In this document: positions 53,063 to 62,258 of the stretch, piece after piece
Position numbering within the stretch: position 1 is the stretch's first letter
How the letters are laid out: each line of letters starts with the position of its first letter
NCBI RefSeq assembly: GCF_002902145.1
Contig: NZ_PPRF01000047.1
Coordinates: forward strand, 1-63,028
Length of the DNA stretch: 63,028 nt
DNA from: Staphylococcus rostri
Lineage (GTDB): Bacteria; Bacillota; Bacilli; Staphylococcales; Staphylococcaceae
Reading direction: 5' to 3'
Made by a program: the position numbers and the translations under genes
The notes under the pieces: model-generated
Told to the model about the DNA's origin: nothing
Databases searched by the model: none
What the model saw: the letters and a program-made list of their open reading frames with translations, nothing else

Positions 53063-53838
53063 ACTGGAAACGTGCACAAACACTTTTCATTATCGTATTC
53101 TTCTTGATTAACGTGTGCCTCGTCTACGTGTATATCGATAAATACAACAAATCGAAAGTGAATCCGGCGTCTAATGATACCGGGGTGAACTTTGCACAGG
53201 AAAACATTAAGTTGCCGAAAAATATACCAGACGTCAGCAAAGTCAAAATGCAGTTGATTACCGCTCGTTCGCGTAACTTTGAAGAAGAAGCGGAACGTCG
53301 GAGCGATGCCAGTCAAAGTGATGACGGATATGTGTTAACGAAAAAAGTGACTGAAGACGTTAATGTGAGAGTCGATCCAATTTCGCATCTCAAGCCGTAT
53401 ATTAACGATAATGTGTATAAAGGCGACGAGTATCAATATCATGAAACAAAGGATAATGAAATTGGTTATGAGCAGACATATGAAGGCTTTCCGATTATGA
53501 ATAATCAACGTGCAGCATTGACATTTGTTGCGAGTGATAATCGTGTGAAGTCCTATAAGCAGTCAGCAATGCAAGACATCCGTCCGTCTAAAGGTGAGAA
53601 TAATAAGCGTCATAAGGTGATCAGCGCGTACGAAGCGTTAGAAGCACTGTATTATAATCAATATCTTAAAGATGGCGACGAGGTTAAAAACTTAAGATTG
53701 GGGTACTATACGGTTGTAAAAGAGACAAATCTGCAAGTACTTCAAGCAAACTGGGAAATTCAAGTTAAAAGTGGCAAAGAAACAAAAACGTATTATGTGG
53801 AGGCTGTATCAGCCAAGCCGAAAATTATAGAACAGTAG
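53059..53838 (+). CDS. yycI: WalK regulator YycI
   Basis: The 259-aa protein has one N-terminal membrane helix (about 5-27, [19 protein letters not shown]) and an extracellular domain related to YycH. It forms a complex with YycH and WalK. It overlaps yycH by four bases, and yycJ starts 13 bases after its stop. Confidence 0.95.
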   Translation: MNWKRAQTLFIIVFFLINVCLVYVYIDKYNKSKVNPASNDTGVNFAQENIKLPKNIPDVSKVKMQLITARSRNFEEEAERRSDASQSDDGYVLTKKVTEDVNVRVDPISHLKPYINDNVYKGDEYQYHETKDNEIGYEQTYEGFPIMNNQRAALTFVASDNRVKSYKQSAMQDIRPSKGENNKRHKVISAYEALEALYYNQYLKDGDEVKNLRLGYYTVVKETNLQVLQANWEIQVKSGKETKTYYVEAVSAKPKIIEQ

Positions 53839-53851
53839 AAAGGGTGGTCAC

Positions 53852-54643
53852 TTGATACGAATGAGCGTGCTCGCAAGTGGTAGTACAGGTAACGCCACTT
53901 ATATAGAAAACGATAAAGGGAGTCTACTTGTCGATGTCGGTCTGACAGGCAAGAAGATGGAAGGTTTATTTCAACAAATAGACCGCAAAATTGAGAATTT
54001 GAACGGAATTCTTATTACGCATGAACACGTTGATCACATTAAAGGACTGGGTGTAATTGCACGTAAGTATGGCTTGCCAATTTATGCGAACGAAAAAACG
54101 TGGTCATGTATTGAAAAGAAGGATAGTAAGATTCCGAACGATCAAAAGTTTATTTTTAACCCGTATGAAACGAAGTCTATCGCAGGGTTTGATATTGAAT
54201 CATTTAACGTTTCACATGACGCGATTGATCCGCAATTTTACATCTTTCACAACGATTATAAGAAACTAACACTCATCACAGATACAGGTTATGTGTCAGA
54301 CCGTATGAAGGGTATGATTCGCGGAAGTGACGCGTTTGTATTCGAAAGTAACCATGATGTGGATATGTTGAGAATGGGACGTTATCCGTGGAAGACGAAG
54401 CAACGTATCTTGAGTGATATGGGCCATGTCTCTAACGAAGATGCGGCACATGCGATGAGAGACGTGATTACAGGGCAAACGAAGCGCATTTACTTATCGC
54501 ATCTATCGCAAGACAACAACATGAAAGACCTAGCACGCATGAGTGTAGGCCAAATCCTGCAGGCACACGATATAGACACAGTCAACGAAGTGAAGTTGTG
54601 CGATACGGATAAGGAACAAGCAACACCGATTTATACGTTATAA
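53852..54643 (+). CDS. yycJ: MBL-fold exonuclease-like protein YycJ/WalJ
   Basis: The 263-aa metallo-beta-lactamase-fold protein has the metal motif [10 protein letters not shown] and [12 protein letters not shown] at the N-terminus. Members are proposed 5'-3' exonucleases linked to DNA repair or replication-wall coordination. The TTG at 53852 has AAAGGGTGG upstream and gives [10 protein letters not shown], as in relatives. It closes the walRK operon. In S. aureus a surface nucleotidase gene comes next, but here the rlmH upstream region follows. Confidence 0.93.
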   Translation: MIRMSVLASGSTGNATYIENDKGSLLVDVGLTGKKMEGLFQQIDRKIENLNGILITHEHVDHIKGLGVIARKYGLPIYANEKTWSCIEKKDSKIPNDQKFIFNPYETKSIAGFDIESFNVSHDAIDPQFYIFHNDYKKLTLITDTGYVSDRMKGMIRGSDAFVFESNHDVDMLRMGRYPWKTKQRILSDMGHVSNEDAAHAMRDVITGQTKRIYLSHLSQDNNMKDLARMSVGQILQAHDIDTVNEVKLCDTDKEQATPIYTL

Positions 54644-54768
54644 GAAAAACTTATAGTTACAAGACAAGGTCATGAAATGCACGGATTATGGTGTGTATTC
54701 ATGGCCTTTTTTGTTGTATAGTAGAAACATCAAAGCAGAATGAATAAAAGTACAGTGTATACATCGAG

Positions 54769-54986
54769 TTACCCACAAGCTTGTGCACAAAGTATGCAGA
54801 AAAACACACTATCCACATGTTAATAAAGTATTTACCAACAAAGTTATTAACATATCCACATATTTATACACAGAATCGTTCGAGAATAGCGCATATTTAC
54901 TGTGGATAAAAATGTATAGCATGTATAAAAAGGTGTAAATGTGTGAACAAGTTAATAACATGTGGATAACTTTTATATTATTCACA
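54769..54986. other. DnaA-box cluster upstream of rlmH
   Basis: Perfect TTATNCACA matches are at 54864-54872 and 54978-54986 (plus strand) and 54901-54909 and 54961-54969 (minus strand). One-mismatch boxes are at 54769-54777, 54781-54790 (both strands), 54809-54817, 54852-54860 and 54942-54950. The 355-base gap 54644-54998 holds only this AT-rich cluster and a weak hairpin after yycJ. It is about 29 kb from oriC and unlinked to dnaA. Confidence 0.75.
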
Positions 54987-54998
54987 AAGGAGCCTGTT

Positions 54999-55478
54999 AT
55001 GAAAATTACCGTCATTGCAGTTGGAAAACTAAAAGAAAAATATTGGAAACAAGCCATGGCAGAATATGAAAAACGCCTGGGTGCTTATACAAAGATAGAA
55101 GTTGTCGAAGTGCCAGATGAAAAAGCCCCTGAGACAATGAGTGATAAAGAAATAGAACAAGTTAAGCAGAAAGAAGGCCAACGCATCCTAGCCAAAATCA
55201 AACCACAATCCACAGTCATCACATTAGAAATTCAAGGCAAGATGTTGAGTTCAGAAGCATTGGCTCAAGAAATACAGCAACGCATGACACGTGGTACAAG
55301 CGATTTTACGTTCGTCATTGGCGGATCTAACGGTCTACACCAAGATGTCATGCAGCGCAGCGATTATGCATTATCATTCAGCAAAATGACGTTTCCACAC
55401 CAAATGATGCGCGTCATTTTGTTAGAACAAGTGTACCGTGCATTTAAAATTATGCGTGGAGAAGCGTATCACAAATAA
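54999..55478 (+). CDS. rlmH: 23S rRNA (pseudouridine-1915-N3)-methyltransferase RlmH
   Basis: The 159-aa SPOUT-fold enzyme (orfX of the SCC literature) has [13 protein letters not shown] and the C-terminal knot with [28 protein letters not shown] (in part). It methylates pseudouridine 1915 in helix 69. ATG 54999 has AAAGGAG upstream. The last 18 bases form the SCC attachment site. The gene is intact, as expected, since SCC insertion keeps its 3' end. Confidence 0.98.
   Translation: MKITVIAVGKLKEKYWKQAMAEYEKRLGAYTKIEVVEVPDEKAPETMSDKEIEQVKQKEGQRILAKIKPQSTVITLEIQGKMLSSEALAQEIQQRMTRGTSDFTFVIGGSNGLHQDVMQRSDYALSFSKMTFPHQMMRVILLEQVYRAFKIMRGEAYHK
55461..55478 (+). other. attB: SCC attachment site (attB) at the 3' end of rlmH
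   Basis: GAAGCGTATCACAAATAA matches the SCC direct-repeat consensus GARGCRTATCAYAAATRA. No second copy was found by eye in the remaining 7.5 kb and there are no ccr genes, so the site looks unoccupied or lies at one side of a lost or distant element. Confidence 0.85.
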
Positions 55479-55531
55479 AACTAAAAAATAGATTGTGTAT
55501 AATATAAAAGAAAGGGATTTATATTAAAACT

Positions 55532-55766
55532 TTGAATTCAAAAATTATGGAAAGGGAAGCTACCTTAGAAATTGAATCTATGGTCACTAATACATTGAAA
55601 ATAAACCCAGACATTAATTCTAACTATACAAAAATGTCTTTCGAGAGAGAATTGGAAGTGCATGATTCTGAAAATTTGAATAAAAAATTCCGTTGGAAAA
55701 ATACAAGTTCAAGTTAAAGGAAAAGAAGTATCTAAAAGAGGAGGTAAGGTTATAATGTCAATGTGA
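55532..55766 (+). pseudogene. Decayed N-terminal part of a DUF4365-like protein
   Basis: A TTG-start frame encodes 61 residues beginning MNSKIMEREATLEIESMV and NINSN-type residues, then shifts frame near 55690. In the next frame it continues GKIQVQVKGKEVSKRGGK and stops at 55764-55766. The pair EREATLEIES plus IQVQVKGKEV recalls DUF4365-type proteins, but the middle region is abnormal and the C-terminal two thirds are missing. I read it as a remnant. The family link is from memory of motifs, not from a search. Confidence 0.45.
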
Positions 55767-56023
55767 ATGATTTTATGGATAGATTTAAAGCTGTTACAAA
55801 AGAAGAATCTGTACAGATACCAATTGTGTACACATTAACAAGAGATATGATTGTAGATGTACTAAATTTTGATATAAATGCTATTAAAGAATGTGTTGAA
55901 TCAGATAAAATTGCTATTCAATCTGACATTAAATGGGAGAAACTAAATAATTTTGCATTAGAATTAATCGCAGCCTATGATGAAACTCAAAGTATCGATT
56001 TATTAGAATTAGCTGAATTATGA
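55763..56023 (+). CDS. Unrecognised small ORF, 86 aa
   Basis: A GTG-start frame gives MNDFMDRFKAVTKEESVQIP with a soluble, acidic, helix-rich sequence ending LLELAEL. GAGGAGGT (about 55739-55746) is well placed for an ATG at 55755, but that frame stops after three codons. A one-base change would link this site to the 86-aa frame, so the gene may be damaged at its start. I know no family. It lies inside the attB-proximal scar. Confidence 0.4.
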   Translation: MNDFMDRFKAVTKEESVQIPIVYTLTRDMIVDVLNFDINAIKECVESDKIAIQSDIKWEKLNNFALELIAAYDETQSIDLLELAEL

Positions 56024-56084
56024 TAATGATAAAACATTTATGAACTTAATCAACCAAGCTCAAATTATAAAGAGAAGAAAAAAT

Positions 56085-56273
56085 ATGGTAGATGAAAAAT
56101 TGTTAAGCGACTTATTTGAATTAAAAGATAAATTAAAAGATATTGATAAAGAAATAGCAACATTGTATATCAACGTAGTATCAGGGAGTAAGCAAGAGGC
56201 AAAAATAAGGTATGAAACCCTCAATGCTGCAGATTTGGAAATATTTAATGCTTACCCCAGTCGGAGGACGTAG
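56085..56273 (+). pseudogene. Unrecognised gene 5' part fused to NAT remnant
   Basis: The frame starting MVDEKLLSDLFELKDKLKDI is a helical, charged sequence through about residue 56 (ADLEIFNA). From about 56250 the DNA is that of the acetyltransferase fragment, read in the wrong frame until a stop at 56273. It therefore looks like the N-terminal piece of an unknown gene cut off by a deletion or recombination join. GAGAAG is upstream. No family recognised. Confidence 0.5.
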
Positions 56274-56760
56274 CCAACCCGACTCTCACATGTCCACAAT
56301 TTTCGTGATCGATGGAACACATTACATTGCAGATGTCGGTTTCGGTGATCTACCTCTACAAGCAATACCGTTAACAGAGGATGCAGAACATAATGTTGTT
56401 CAAGATGTCACAGGAACATTTAGAGCGGTGTTTATCGATGAAGCGCACAAACAATTTGAAGTTCAAAAATGGGAAAACGACGCATGGGATACAAAATATG
56501 AGTCCGATATTTCCCCACGCACGATTGATATGTTTTAGGACAACATCAAATACAATCAAACAAATCCGAATTCTGTTTTTGTGAAACGCTTAGTCATAAC
56601 AATGCCGACTGAAAAAGGACGTGCCACAATGTCACAAAATCACCTTACATTAACAGAAAAAGGTGAAAAACGTAAAATAAACGTCACATCAGACAATTAT
56701 CGTCAACTTTTAAAAACGTATTTTAACTTAGATGTTGAGATTCAACGTCTAGAAACATAA
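56250..56760 (+). pseudogene. Arylamine N-acetyltransferase, truncated and interrupted
   Basis: From PVGGRSQPDSHMSTIF the sequence follows the NAT family: the catalytic His in PDSHM and Asp in YIADVGFGD are present. The N-terminal third with the catalytic Cys is missing at the join near 56250. An in-frame TAG at 56536-56538 interrupts it (after TIDMF), and the same frame then runs on through NIKYNQTNPNSVFVKRL to a TAA at 56758. Two lesions make it a clear pseudogene. Intact NATs acetylate aromatic amines with acetyl-CoA. Confidence 0.85.
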
Positions 56761-56770
56761 GGAGGCCCTC

Positions 56771-57331
56771 ATGCCAGAAAACAAACAGCGTAGTGACGCA
56801 CGTCAAAATAAAGTGCGCATACTCGGGACCGTCAATCAATTATCACAACAAGGCGTTGACATTTCAGAAATGAAAATGACAGAAACTGCCAAACAAGCAA
56901 ATGTTGGGGTCGGCACATTGTACCGTCATTTTGAAAATAAAGCTGTCCTCTGTATCGCTATGATGGATGCCCAAGTGGAAACGATGTTTGATGAAATTCA
57001 ACATTTTTTAGCTACACACGCCACTGCCACGGCTTACGAACGGGTAAAAGGGATTCTCCAAATTTATGTTGATCTCAAAGAAACACACTTTCACACGTTA
57101 TCTTTCATTGAAAAGTCGATTAACCGTTCGATTTCAATCGTACAAATCCCATTTTATCAACAATTGGCCGAGACGATTAGTGAACAACTGGATGAAACAG
57201 AACAAGGCCATTTTAAAACACATTTGTTGTTGAATTGCTTTTCAAATGAATTTTATTATTTTGCCAAAAATGATTTGAAATTGTCTAAAGAAGCCTATAT
57301 TCAACAAGTCTTAGATGTGATATTAAAATAG
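56771..57331 (+). CDS. TetR/AcrR family transcriptional regulator
   Basis: The 186-aa product has an N-terminal TetR helix-turn-helix (about 13-60) with KMTETAKQANVGVGTLYRHFENKAVL. The C-terminal ligand domain is helical and lacks a recognisable effector type. AAGGAGG precedes the ATG. It starts 10 bases after the NAT remnant, so it may once have been co-transcribed with it. The next gene, an acyl-CoA dehydrogenase-type enzyme, is 413 bases downstream; whether TetR controls it is unknown. Confidence 0.9.
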   Translation: MPENKQRSDARQNKVRILGTVNQLSQQGVDISEMKMTETAKQANVGVGTLYRHFENKAVLCIAMMDAQVETMFDEIQHFLATHATATAYERVKGILQIYVDLKETHFHTLSFIEKSINRSISIVQIPFYQQLAETISEQLDETEQGHFKTHLLLNCFSNEFYYFAKNDLKLSKEAYIQQVLDVILK

Positions 57332-57744
57332 TATAGTCAAAATATAAGTAACAATGAGAACTAAGAACACTTATTAAATGAATGTGTATGAACAATGGTT
57401 TTGCTAAGTTCCGTTTTAAGGTTGGCCGTTTATGAAAAATCAATGAAACAAGGGGTTCTATAATGATGACAGTCGTTTAAATATTAGTAATTTAGTGATT
57501 ACAAGGTTTTACTAAGCGCATATCTACTATATAAGTTTAAACAATGCCACGAAATAAGAAGAGTTTTCCAAATTAGACAGTTGCGAGTAGAAATCTCTTC
57601 TTTTGATTTTCAAAGGTATATTAATTATACTTATGTTGTGAATAAATTGTGACACCCCATAAAATAACACCTCATGATTTTGTTAATTTTTAGATGTCAT
57701 AATAAAGGTATTTACTAAAATTATTTCTGAAGGGTAGTGTAGAG
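57332..57744. other. 413-base non-coding interval with one hairpin
   Basis: The interval is AT-rich. AAGAAGAG (57556-57563) pairs with CTCTTCTT (57595-57602), a possible terminator for either direction. No coding region and no convincing -35/-10 pair was seen upstream of the next gene. Confidence 0.5.
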
Positions 57745-58941
57745 ATGAATATTAAAAATGTAGTTGTCGCTGGTGGTGGTCTATTAGGTAGCCAAATCGC
57801 TTTTCAGGCTGCGTATTCAGGTTTTAACGTTTCAATTTATGATGTGAATGAAAAAGGGCTTGAAGCGGCAAAAGACCGTTTAGAAAAATTAGTACCGCGT
57901 TATATTAAAGATTTAGATGCGCCAGAAGACAAATTAAAAGCAACCGTTAAAAGCATCCAAACTTCAACAAATTTAAAAGAAATTGTCGCAGATGCGGACT
58001 TAGTGATTGAAGCCATTCCTGAAAAATTATCAATAAAACAATCATTTTATAAAGAACTTGGAGAAGTTGCGCCAGAAAAAACAATTTTCGCAACAAACTC
58101 CTCAACATTATTACCAAGTGATTTTAAAGATGCGACAGGACGTACAGATCGTTTCTTAGCGTTACACTTTGCGAACGAAATTTGGTTAAATAATGTCGGC
58201 GAAATTATGGCGACTAAAGACACAGATCGTGCTGTATTTGATGAAGTTGTTGAATATGCAGGAGCAATGGGCTTACACCCAGTGCCAATTAAAAAAGAAC
58301 ATGCAGGTTACGTTCAAAACTCACTTCTTGTGCCATTCTTCCACGTGGCTGAAGAAATGTATGCGAATGAAGAAGAAACACCACAAGAAATTGATAAAAT
58401 TTGGATGAACGCTATACGTATGAACGTAGGTCCATTCGGTGCGATTGACGTCGTTGGTTTAAATACAAATACTGCTATCGTACAAGCAGAATATGAAAAA
58501 GACGGCACACCTTGGAAAAAAGCGTACGTTGACAAAAATAACGTCAAAATCCAAAATGGTGAACTTGGTAAAGCAACAGGTAAAGGATTCTACACATATC
58601 CAAACCCTGAATATGAAACTTGGGACATTCCTGTAGGCAAAAAACCATCTGACGAACATTTACAACAAGCCGTCGCGAATGACAACAATGGCGTGTTATC
58701 TAAATTGTTATTGTCTTTATTCAAAGCCGCTGAAGATTTATACGTTAACGAAATTGCAGAATACGATGTCATTGATACAACTTGGCATATCAACTCACGT
58801 TCACCTATTGGACCATTCGAAATGATGGATGCGATAGGTATTGATAAAGTCATTGAAATTCATGAAAAATACGACAACAACATTGATCAAGACGTGATGA
58901 AATTTTTAGAATCACGTCGTGGCAAAACATTTTATTCTTAA
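57745..58941 (+). CDS. 3-hydroxyacyl-CoA dehydrogenase, two-domain
   Basis: The 398-aa product has an N-terminal NAD-binding domain (VVVAGGGLLGSQIAFQAAYSG, residues 6-26) and NSSTLLPSDF with catalytic-site residues. A C-terminal 3HCDH domain (NVGPFGAIDVVGL, ATGKGFYTYP) follows, then a second C-terminal-like copy (SRSPIGPFEMMDAIGIDK). This tandem layout resembles FadB-type dehydrogenase parts without the hydratase. It would oxidise 3-hydroxyacyl-CoA with NAD. No other beta-oxidation genes are adjacent, so the pathway is uncertain. AAGGG is upstream. Confidence 0.88.
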   Translation: MNIKNVVVAGGGLLGSQIAFQAAYSGFNVSIYDVNEKGLEAAKDRLEKLVPRYIKDLDAPEDKLKATVKSIQTSTNLKEIVADADLVIEAIPEKLSIKQSFYKELGEVAPEKTIFATNSSTLLPSDFKDATGRTDRFLALHFANEIWLNNVGEIMATKDTDRAVFDEVVEYAGAMGLHPVPIKKEHAGYVQNSLLVPFFHVAEEMYANEEETPQEIDKIWMNAIRMNVGPFGAIDVVGLNTNTAIVQAEYEKDGTPWKKAYVDKNNVKIQNGELGKATGKGFYTYPNPEYETWDIPVGKKPSDEHLQQAVANDNNGVLSKLLLSLFKAAEDLYVNEIAEYDVIDTTWHINSRSPIGPFEMMDAIGIDKVIEIHEKYDNNIDQDVMKFLESRRGKTFYS

Positions 58942-59262
58942 AAATGGGATGTCCAAAAAGGTGGAGACCCTGAAATTGTAAATGATTATTTCAAGGGATA
59001 TTTATTTTGAGCTACATTTAATTTTAAATCTTTCTTAATTCACACGCTTTTTTAGTCATGTCCCTTTATACTTAATTCAAGTGTTGCATTTACGTTTTTG
59101 TATATGAAAGTGTTGATTCGTTACGAAATATATTGAATCAAAAAGATTTAATTTTCTATTGTGATGAAAAGACGTTTCGTGTATAATACGTAATTATTAC
59201 GATTTGTAATTAAGGTTTTTAATTTTATAAAAAGAGGGCTGATTAATATTAAAGAAAGAATT
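58942..59262 (+). other. 321-base interval with the DUF418 promoter
   Basis: TTGTGA (59159-59164), 17 bases, TATAAT (59182-59187) form a good promoter. Directly downstream GTAATTATTAC and TAATTA repeats (about 59190-59212) could be an operator. The rest is AT-rich without genes. Confidence 0.6.
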
Positions 59263-60366
59263 ATGAGCTTAGACGTGATGCGAGGCATCAGTTTAATGGG
59301 AATCTTATTTATGAATGCGTTAGGAGTGCATTATTTCACTGTATTTGATGCACCGTTCCAGGTTTACAAAGATTCGTGGAGTCAGTTTTTATATAAGCTG
59401 AATTTAGTATTTATCCAAAATTCGTTCTATCCAATTTTTGCTTTTTTATTTGGCGTGGGTTTGGCGATTATGTTTACTAATATGACGAAAAAAGGGATGA
59501 AACCTGGCATAGTCTTGTATCGTCGTGTACTTGCGATGCTAGGGTTTGGGCTTATTCACGGTTATTTCTTATATAATGGTGATATTTTACACACGTATGC
59601 TACCCTTGGATTAGTTGTTATACTATTTTTATTTGTACATCATCGCTATGCGTTGATGGTCTCTATAGGCTTATTACTCTTGAATTTCTTACTGTACGTG
59701 TCATCACTATTCAATGAGCAGGCGACGAAGTTAATTCCATTCAATCGTAATCCACACACAACAGAAATTTTGCAAAGTGGGCACATTTTGGAGATTATTA
59801 AGTGGAATATGAATGAATTTAACCATGTTAACACGGTGCTGAGTCTCGGTAATTTCTTTGCAGGTATTTTAACTGTTTTTCCTTTTATTATGCTAGGTAC
59901 GTGGGCCTATCGTTTCGGGTTATTTGATAAAATGCGCCGTCACTTGAAGGTTATTTCGGTGATCAGTGTGATGGCCTTAGTTATTGGTATTTTCATTAAA
60001 ATGCAATCATTTGAAGTGATTGGCTCTGCAATTGCACCACAAATTGTATTTGTCGGTGGTACGTTTATGGCTATTGGGTATTTCTGTCTCGTGACATTAT
60101 TGTGTCAGTTTCCAAAATCAGCAAAAGCGTTAAATCCTATGGTGGCTGTTGGTAAATTAGGATTCACAGTGTATATTACGCAAAGTGTCATTTTGTTCTT
60201 TGCATTTTACATTTTAAGATTGTACAGTACGATGACGATAAGTCAGGTTTATCTTCTTATTATTGGTGTGATTATACTTCAAGTTGTCGCTTGTAATATA
60301 TATATGAAATTTTATAAGATGGGACCACTAGAATGGTTATGGCGTAAAATAACATATTTAAAATAA
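59263..60366 (+). CDS. DUF418 family membrane protein (YeiB-like)
   Basis: The 367-aa or slightly longer membrane protein has about nine to ten helices. It has the family signature SLDVMRGISLMGILFMNALG at the N-terminus and the C-terminal DUF418 block (GKLGFTVYITQSVI, GPLEWLWRKITYL). Function is unknown; relatives are thought to be transporters or acyltransferase-like. The ATG at 59263 has only a weak site. GAGGG (59234-59238) is ideally spaced for an ATT at 59248, which would add KERI, residues typical of the family. The start is therefore unsettled. Confidence 0.85.
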   Translation: MSLDVMRGISLMGILFMNALGVHYFTVFDAPFQVYKDSWSQFLYKLNLVFIQNSFYPIFAFLFGVGLAIMFTNMTKKGMKPGIVLYRRVLAMLGFGLIHGYFLYNGDILHTYATLGLVVILFLFVHHRYALMVSIGLLLLNFLLYVSSLFNEQATKLIPFNRNPHTTEILQSGHILEIIKWNMNEFNHVNTVLSLGNFFAGILTVFPFIMLGTWAYRFGLFDKMRRHLKVISVISVMALVIGIFIKMQSFEVIGSAIAPQIVFVGGTFMAIGYFCLVTLLCQFPKSAKALNPMVAVGKLGFTVYITQSVILFFAFYILRLYSTMTISQVYLLIIGVIILQVVACNIYMKFYKMGPLEWLWRKITYLK

Positions 60367-60389
60367 ATAAAAAAAGAAAGTGGGATGAC

Positions 60390-61130
60390 ATGAAAAAGCA
60401 TTATTTATTTTTAGCGCTTTATATGTTGGTCATGGGTTTAGGTTTGATTGTAACGAAACACGTATTCAATACGTCATATGAATCAGAACACTTTGGACAA
60501 ACCTTTTTGCCGTTCATGACAATACTCGCCGTTATGTCTGTCATTTATGGATTACGCAATAAATCAACATTAGCATTAGCGCCTACCAAAAAGCATGGAT
60601 GGTTGTTCATTTTACCATTTATTACAATTACGCTACTTTGGATTTTGACAATGGTGGATAATACCAATGCGGATCTGATGTTTGTTTTGGCAATGATTGA
60701 TGCGATCTTGATTGGTATTGCAGAAGAAGTTGCATTTAGAGGCATTATTTTGGGTGGATTGGCACAACGCATAAAACCCCTCTATGCTGTATTGTTATCC
60801 GCTATTTTATTTGCAGCATTACACCTATTAAATGTTCTTGGTGGTGTGACGTTGAGCGATGTCTTGAACCAAATGCTATCAACGTTCTTGATGGGTATCT
60901 TTTTAGGTGCTGTATACATCTATACACGAAATATTTTTTATCCAATCTTTTTCCATTTTGCTTGGGATTATGTTTTCTTAAATAACGGATTAGGTGCTGT
61001 ATCCTTTGCGCCAATGTTATTTATTGGCACAGTAGTGTTAGAAGTTCTTGTTATTGTTTGGATTCTATGGAAAATGAGACATGTTCAAACACTTGAGCCG
61101 AAAAGTGACGTCACAGCTATCAAACAATAA
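60390..61130 (+). CDS. CPBP-family intramembrane metalloprotease
   Basis: The 246-aa membrane protein has seven or so helices and the CPBP (Abi) motifs: EEVAFRG with the paired glutamates, a histidine in AALHLLN and FHFAWDY near the end. Bacterial members are linked to bacteriocin self-immunity or to prenyl-protein-like processing. It follows the DUF418 gene by 23 bases, so the two form an operon. The substrate is unknown; no bacteriocin gene was seen nearby. Confidence 0.9.
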   Translation: MKKHYLFLALYMLVMGLGLIVTKHVFNTSYESEHFGQTFLPFMTILAVMSVIYGLRNKSTLALAPTKKHGWLFILPFITITLLWILTMVDNTNADLMFVLAMIDAILIGIAEEVAFRGIILGGLAQRIKPLYAVLLSAILFAALHLLNVLGGVTLSDVLNQMLSTFLMGIFLGAVYIYTRNIFYPIFFHFAWDYVFLNNGLGAVSFAPMLFIGTVVLEVLVIVWILWKMRHVQTLEPKSDVTAIKQ

Positions 61131-61159
61131 ATACAAAAAATTGTTCATTACACTAACAA

Positions 61160-61198
61160 TGAAGGCTTCAAGATTCTTTTGAATTTTGAAGCTTTTTT
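61160..61198 (+). terminator. Terminator of the DUF418-CPBP operon
   Basis: GCTTCAA (61165-61171) pairs with TTGAAGC (61186-61192), extended inside by AAGATTC/GAATTTT, then a T run. Confidence 0.8.
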
Positions 61199-61274
61199 AA
61201 ATTATCTCAAATCATCACATAGCCATATCTAATGATACGTATGTGAAAGAATAACGTTTTTAATAAGTGCTATT

Positions 61275-61315
61275 TTATAAATCGTAGACGTTATGAAAAC
61301 ATGTGGATCTATGTC
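61275..61315 (-). pseudogene. 3' end of the gene split by the IS element
   Basis: If the IS and one copy of the three-base target repeat are removed, the frame of the gene at 62635-62980 continues here: ...QVDAR then HRSTCFHNVYDL and stop at 61275-61277. This supports the insertion model. Confidence 0.5.
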
Positions 61316-61362
61316 AAGAATACGGACACAGTAAAAAGAGAATTCTACCGCGCTTCGCTTGC

Positions 61363-61416
61363 TTGCCTCGTGATTCATATTCTTTTAAAGGACCAAAAGT
61401 ATATGAATCGCGAGGA
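61363..61416. repeat. Hairpin at the left end of the IS
   Basis: CCTCGTGATTCATAT faces ATATGAATCGCGAGG with one mismatch around a loop of about 20 bases. It lies just beyond the orfB stop inside the IS end, and may block read-through transcription or act in transposition control. Confidence 0.6.
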
Positions 61417-61421
61417 TGTTT

Positions 61422-62258
61422 TTATGCATATTTTTTCTCAAATTCAATTGGACTCATATAATTTAGTGTCGAATGAATTCTTTTTGAGTTGTAAAAAGTA
61501 AGAATGTATTCCATAACACTGAACATTGCTTCATCCCTTGTTTTGTAGTCACAATGGTGAATTAATTCTTTTTTGATAATACTATGAAATGATTCTATAC
61601 ACGCATTGTCATAACAGTTTCCTTTTCTACTCATGCTTGTTTGAATTCCTTTTTCTTTAAGTAATGTCTGATATTCTATAGAAGCATATTGACTTCCACG
61701 GTCTGAATGATGAATCAGTCCTTTTCTTGGTTCTTGTATTGTACATGCTTTTCTAAAGGCTGATAACACAAGATCTTTAGTCATTCTTGAAGACATTGAC
61801 CATCTAATAATTCTTCGTGAAAATAAATCCATGACTGTTGCTAAGTATAGCCAACCTTCTCTCGTGTATATGTACGTTATATCTGCGACCCAAACACTTC
61901 CTAATCCGGATACTTTAAATGATTGGTTTAATATATTGGGATATACAGGAAGTTGATGTTTGGAATTTGTTGTAGCCTTATATTTCTTTTTTGTTATTGA
62001 TTTAATACCTAATTCATTCATTATCCTACTGACTGTTCTTTGTGTGACCCTACATCCTTTGCTTCTTAGTACTTGTGTAATTTTAGGACTACCATAACGT
62101 TTTTGACTTTGAATATAAATTTGATAAATATGTTTTTTCAATACATCATGTCTAATTGTACGTTTACTTGGTTTACGATTCTTCCAACCATAATAGCCAC
62201 TTTTGAAGCACCTAACACTTCACACATCTTTATAACACGAAATTCATGTCGGTGTTCT
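61422..62258 (-). pseudogene. IS3-family transposase orfB, frameshifted
   Basis: The last 239 codons encode an rve-type integrase core with the DDE triad in VADITYIYT, HHSDRGSQY and CIESFHS, ending PIEFEKKYA. Upstream, the expected start region (EEHRHEFRVIKMCEVLGAS) is in another frame. TCAAAAGTGGC at 62198-62208 has four A, where five would restore the usual KSGYYGW motif. So orfB has lost one base near 62201-62204. A programmed shift from orfA is normal in this family, but not at this site. Confidence 0.7.

Noticed and set aside
53029..53316. 95-aa minus-strand frame across yycH-yycI
   Set aside because: Antisense shadow of two conserved genes.
60390..61130. CPBP protease as part of a bacteriocin locus
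   Set aside because: No leader peptide, lantibiotic enzyme or ABC exporter gene is present in the neighbourhood.
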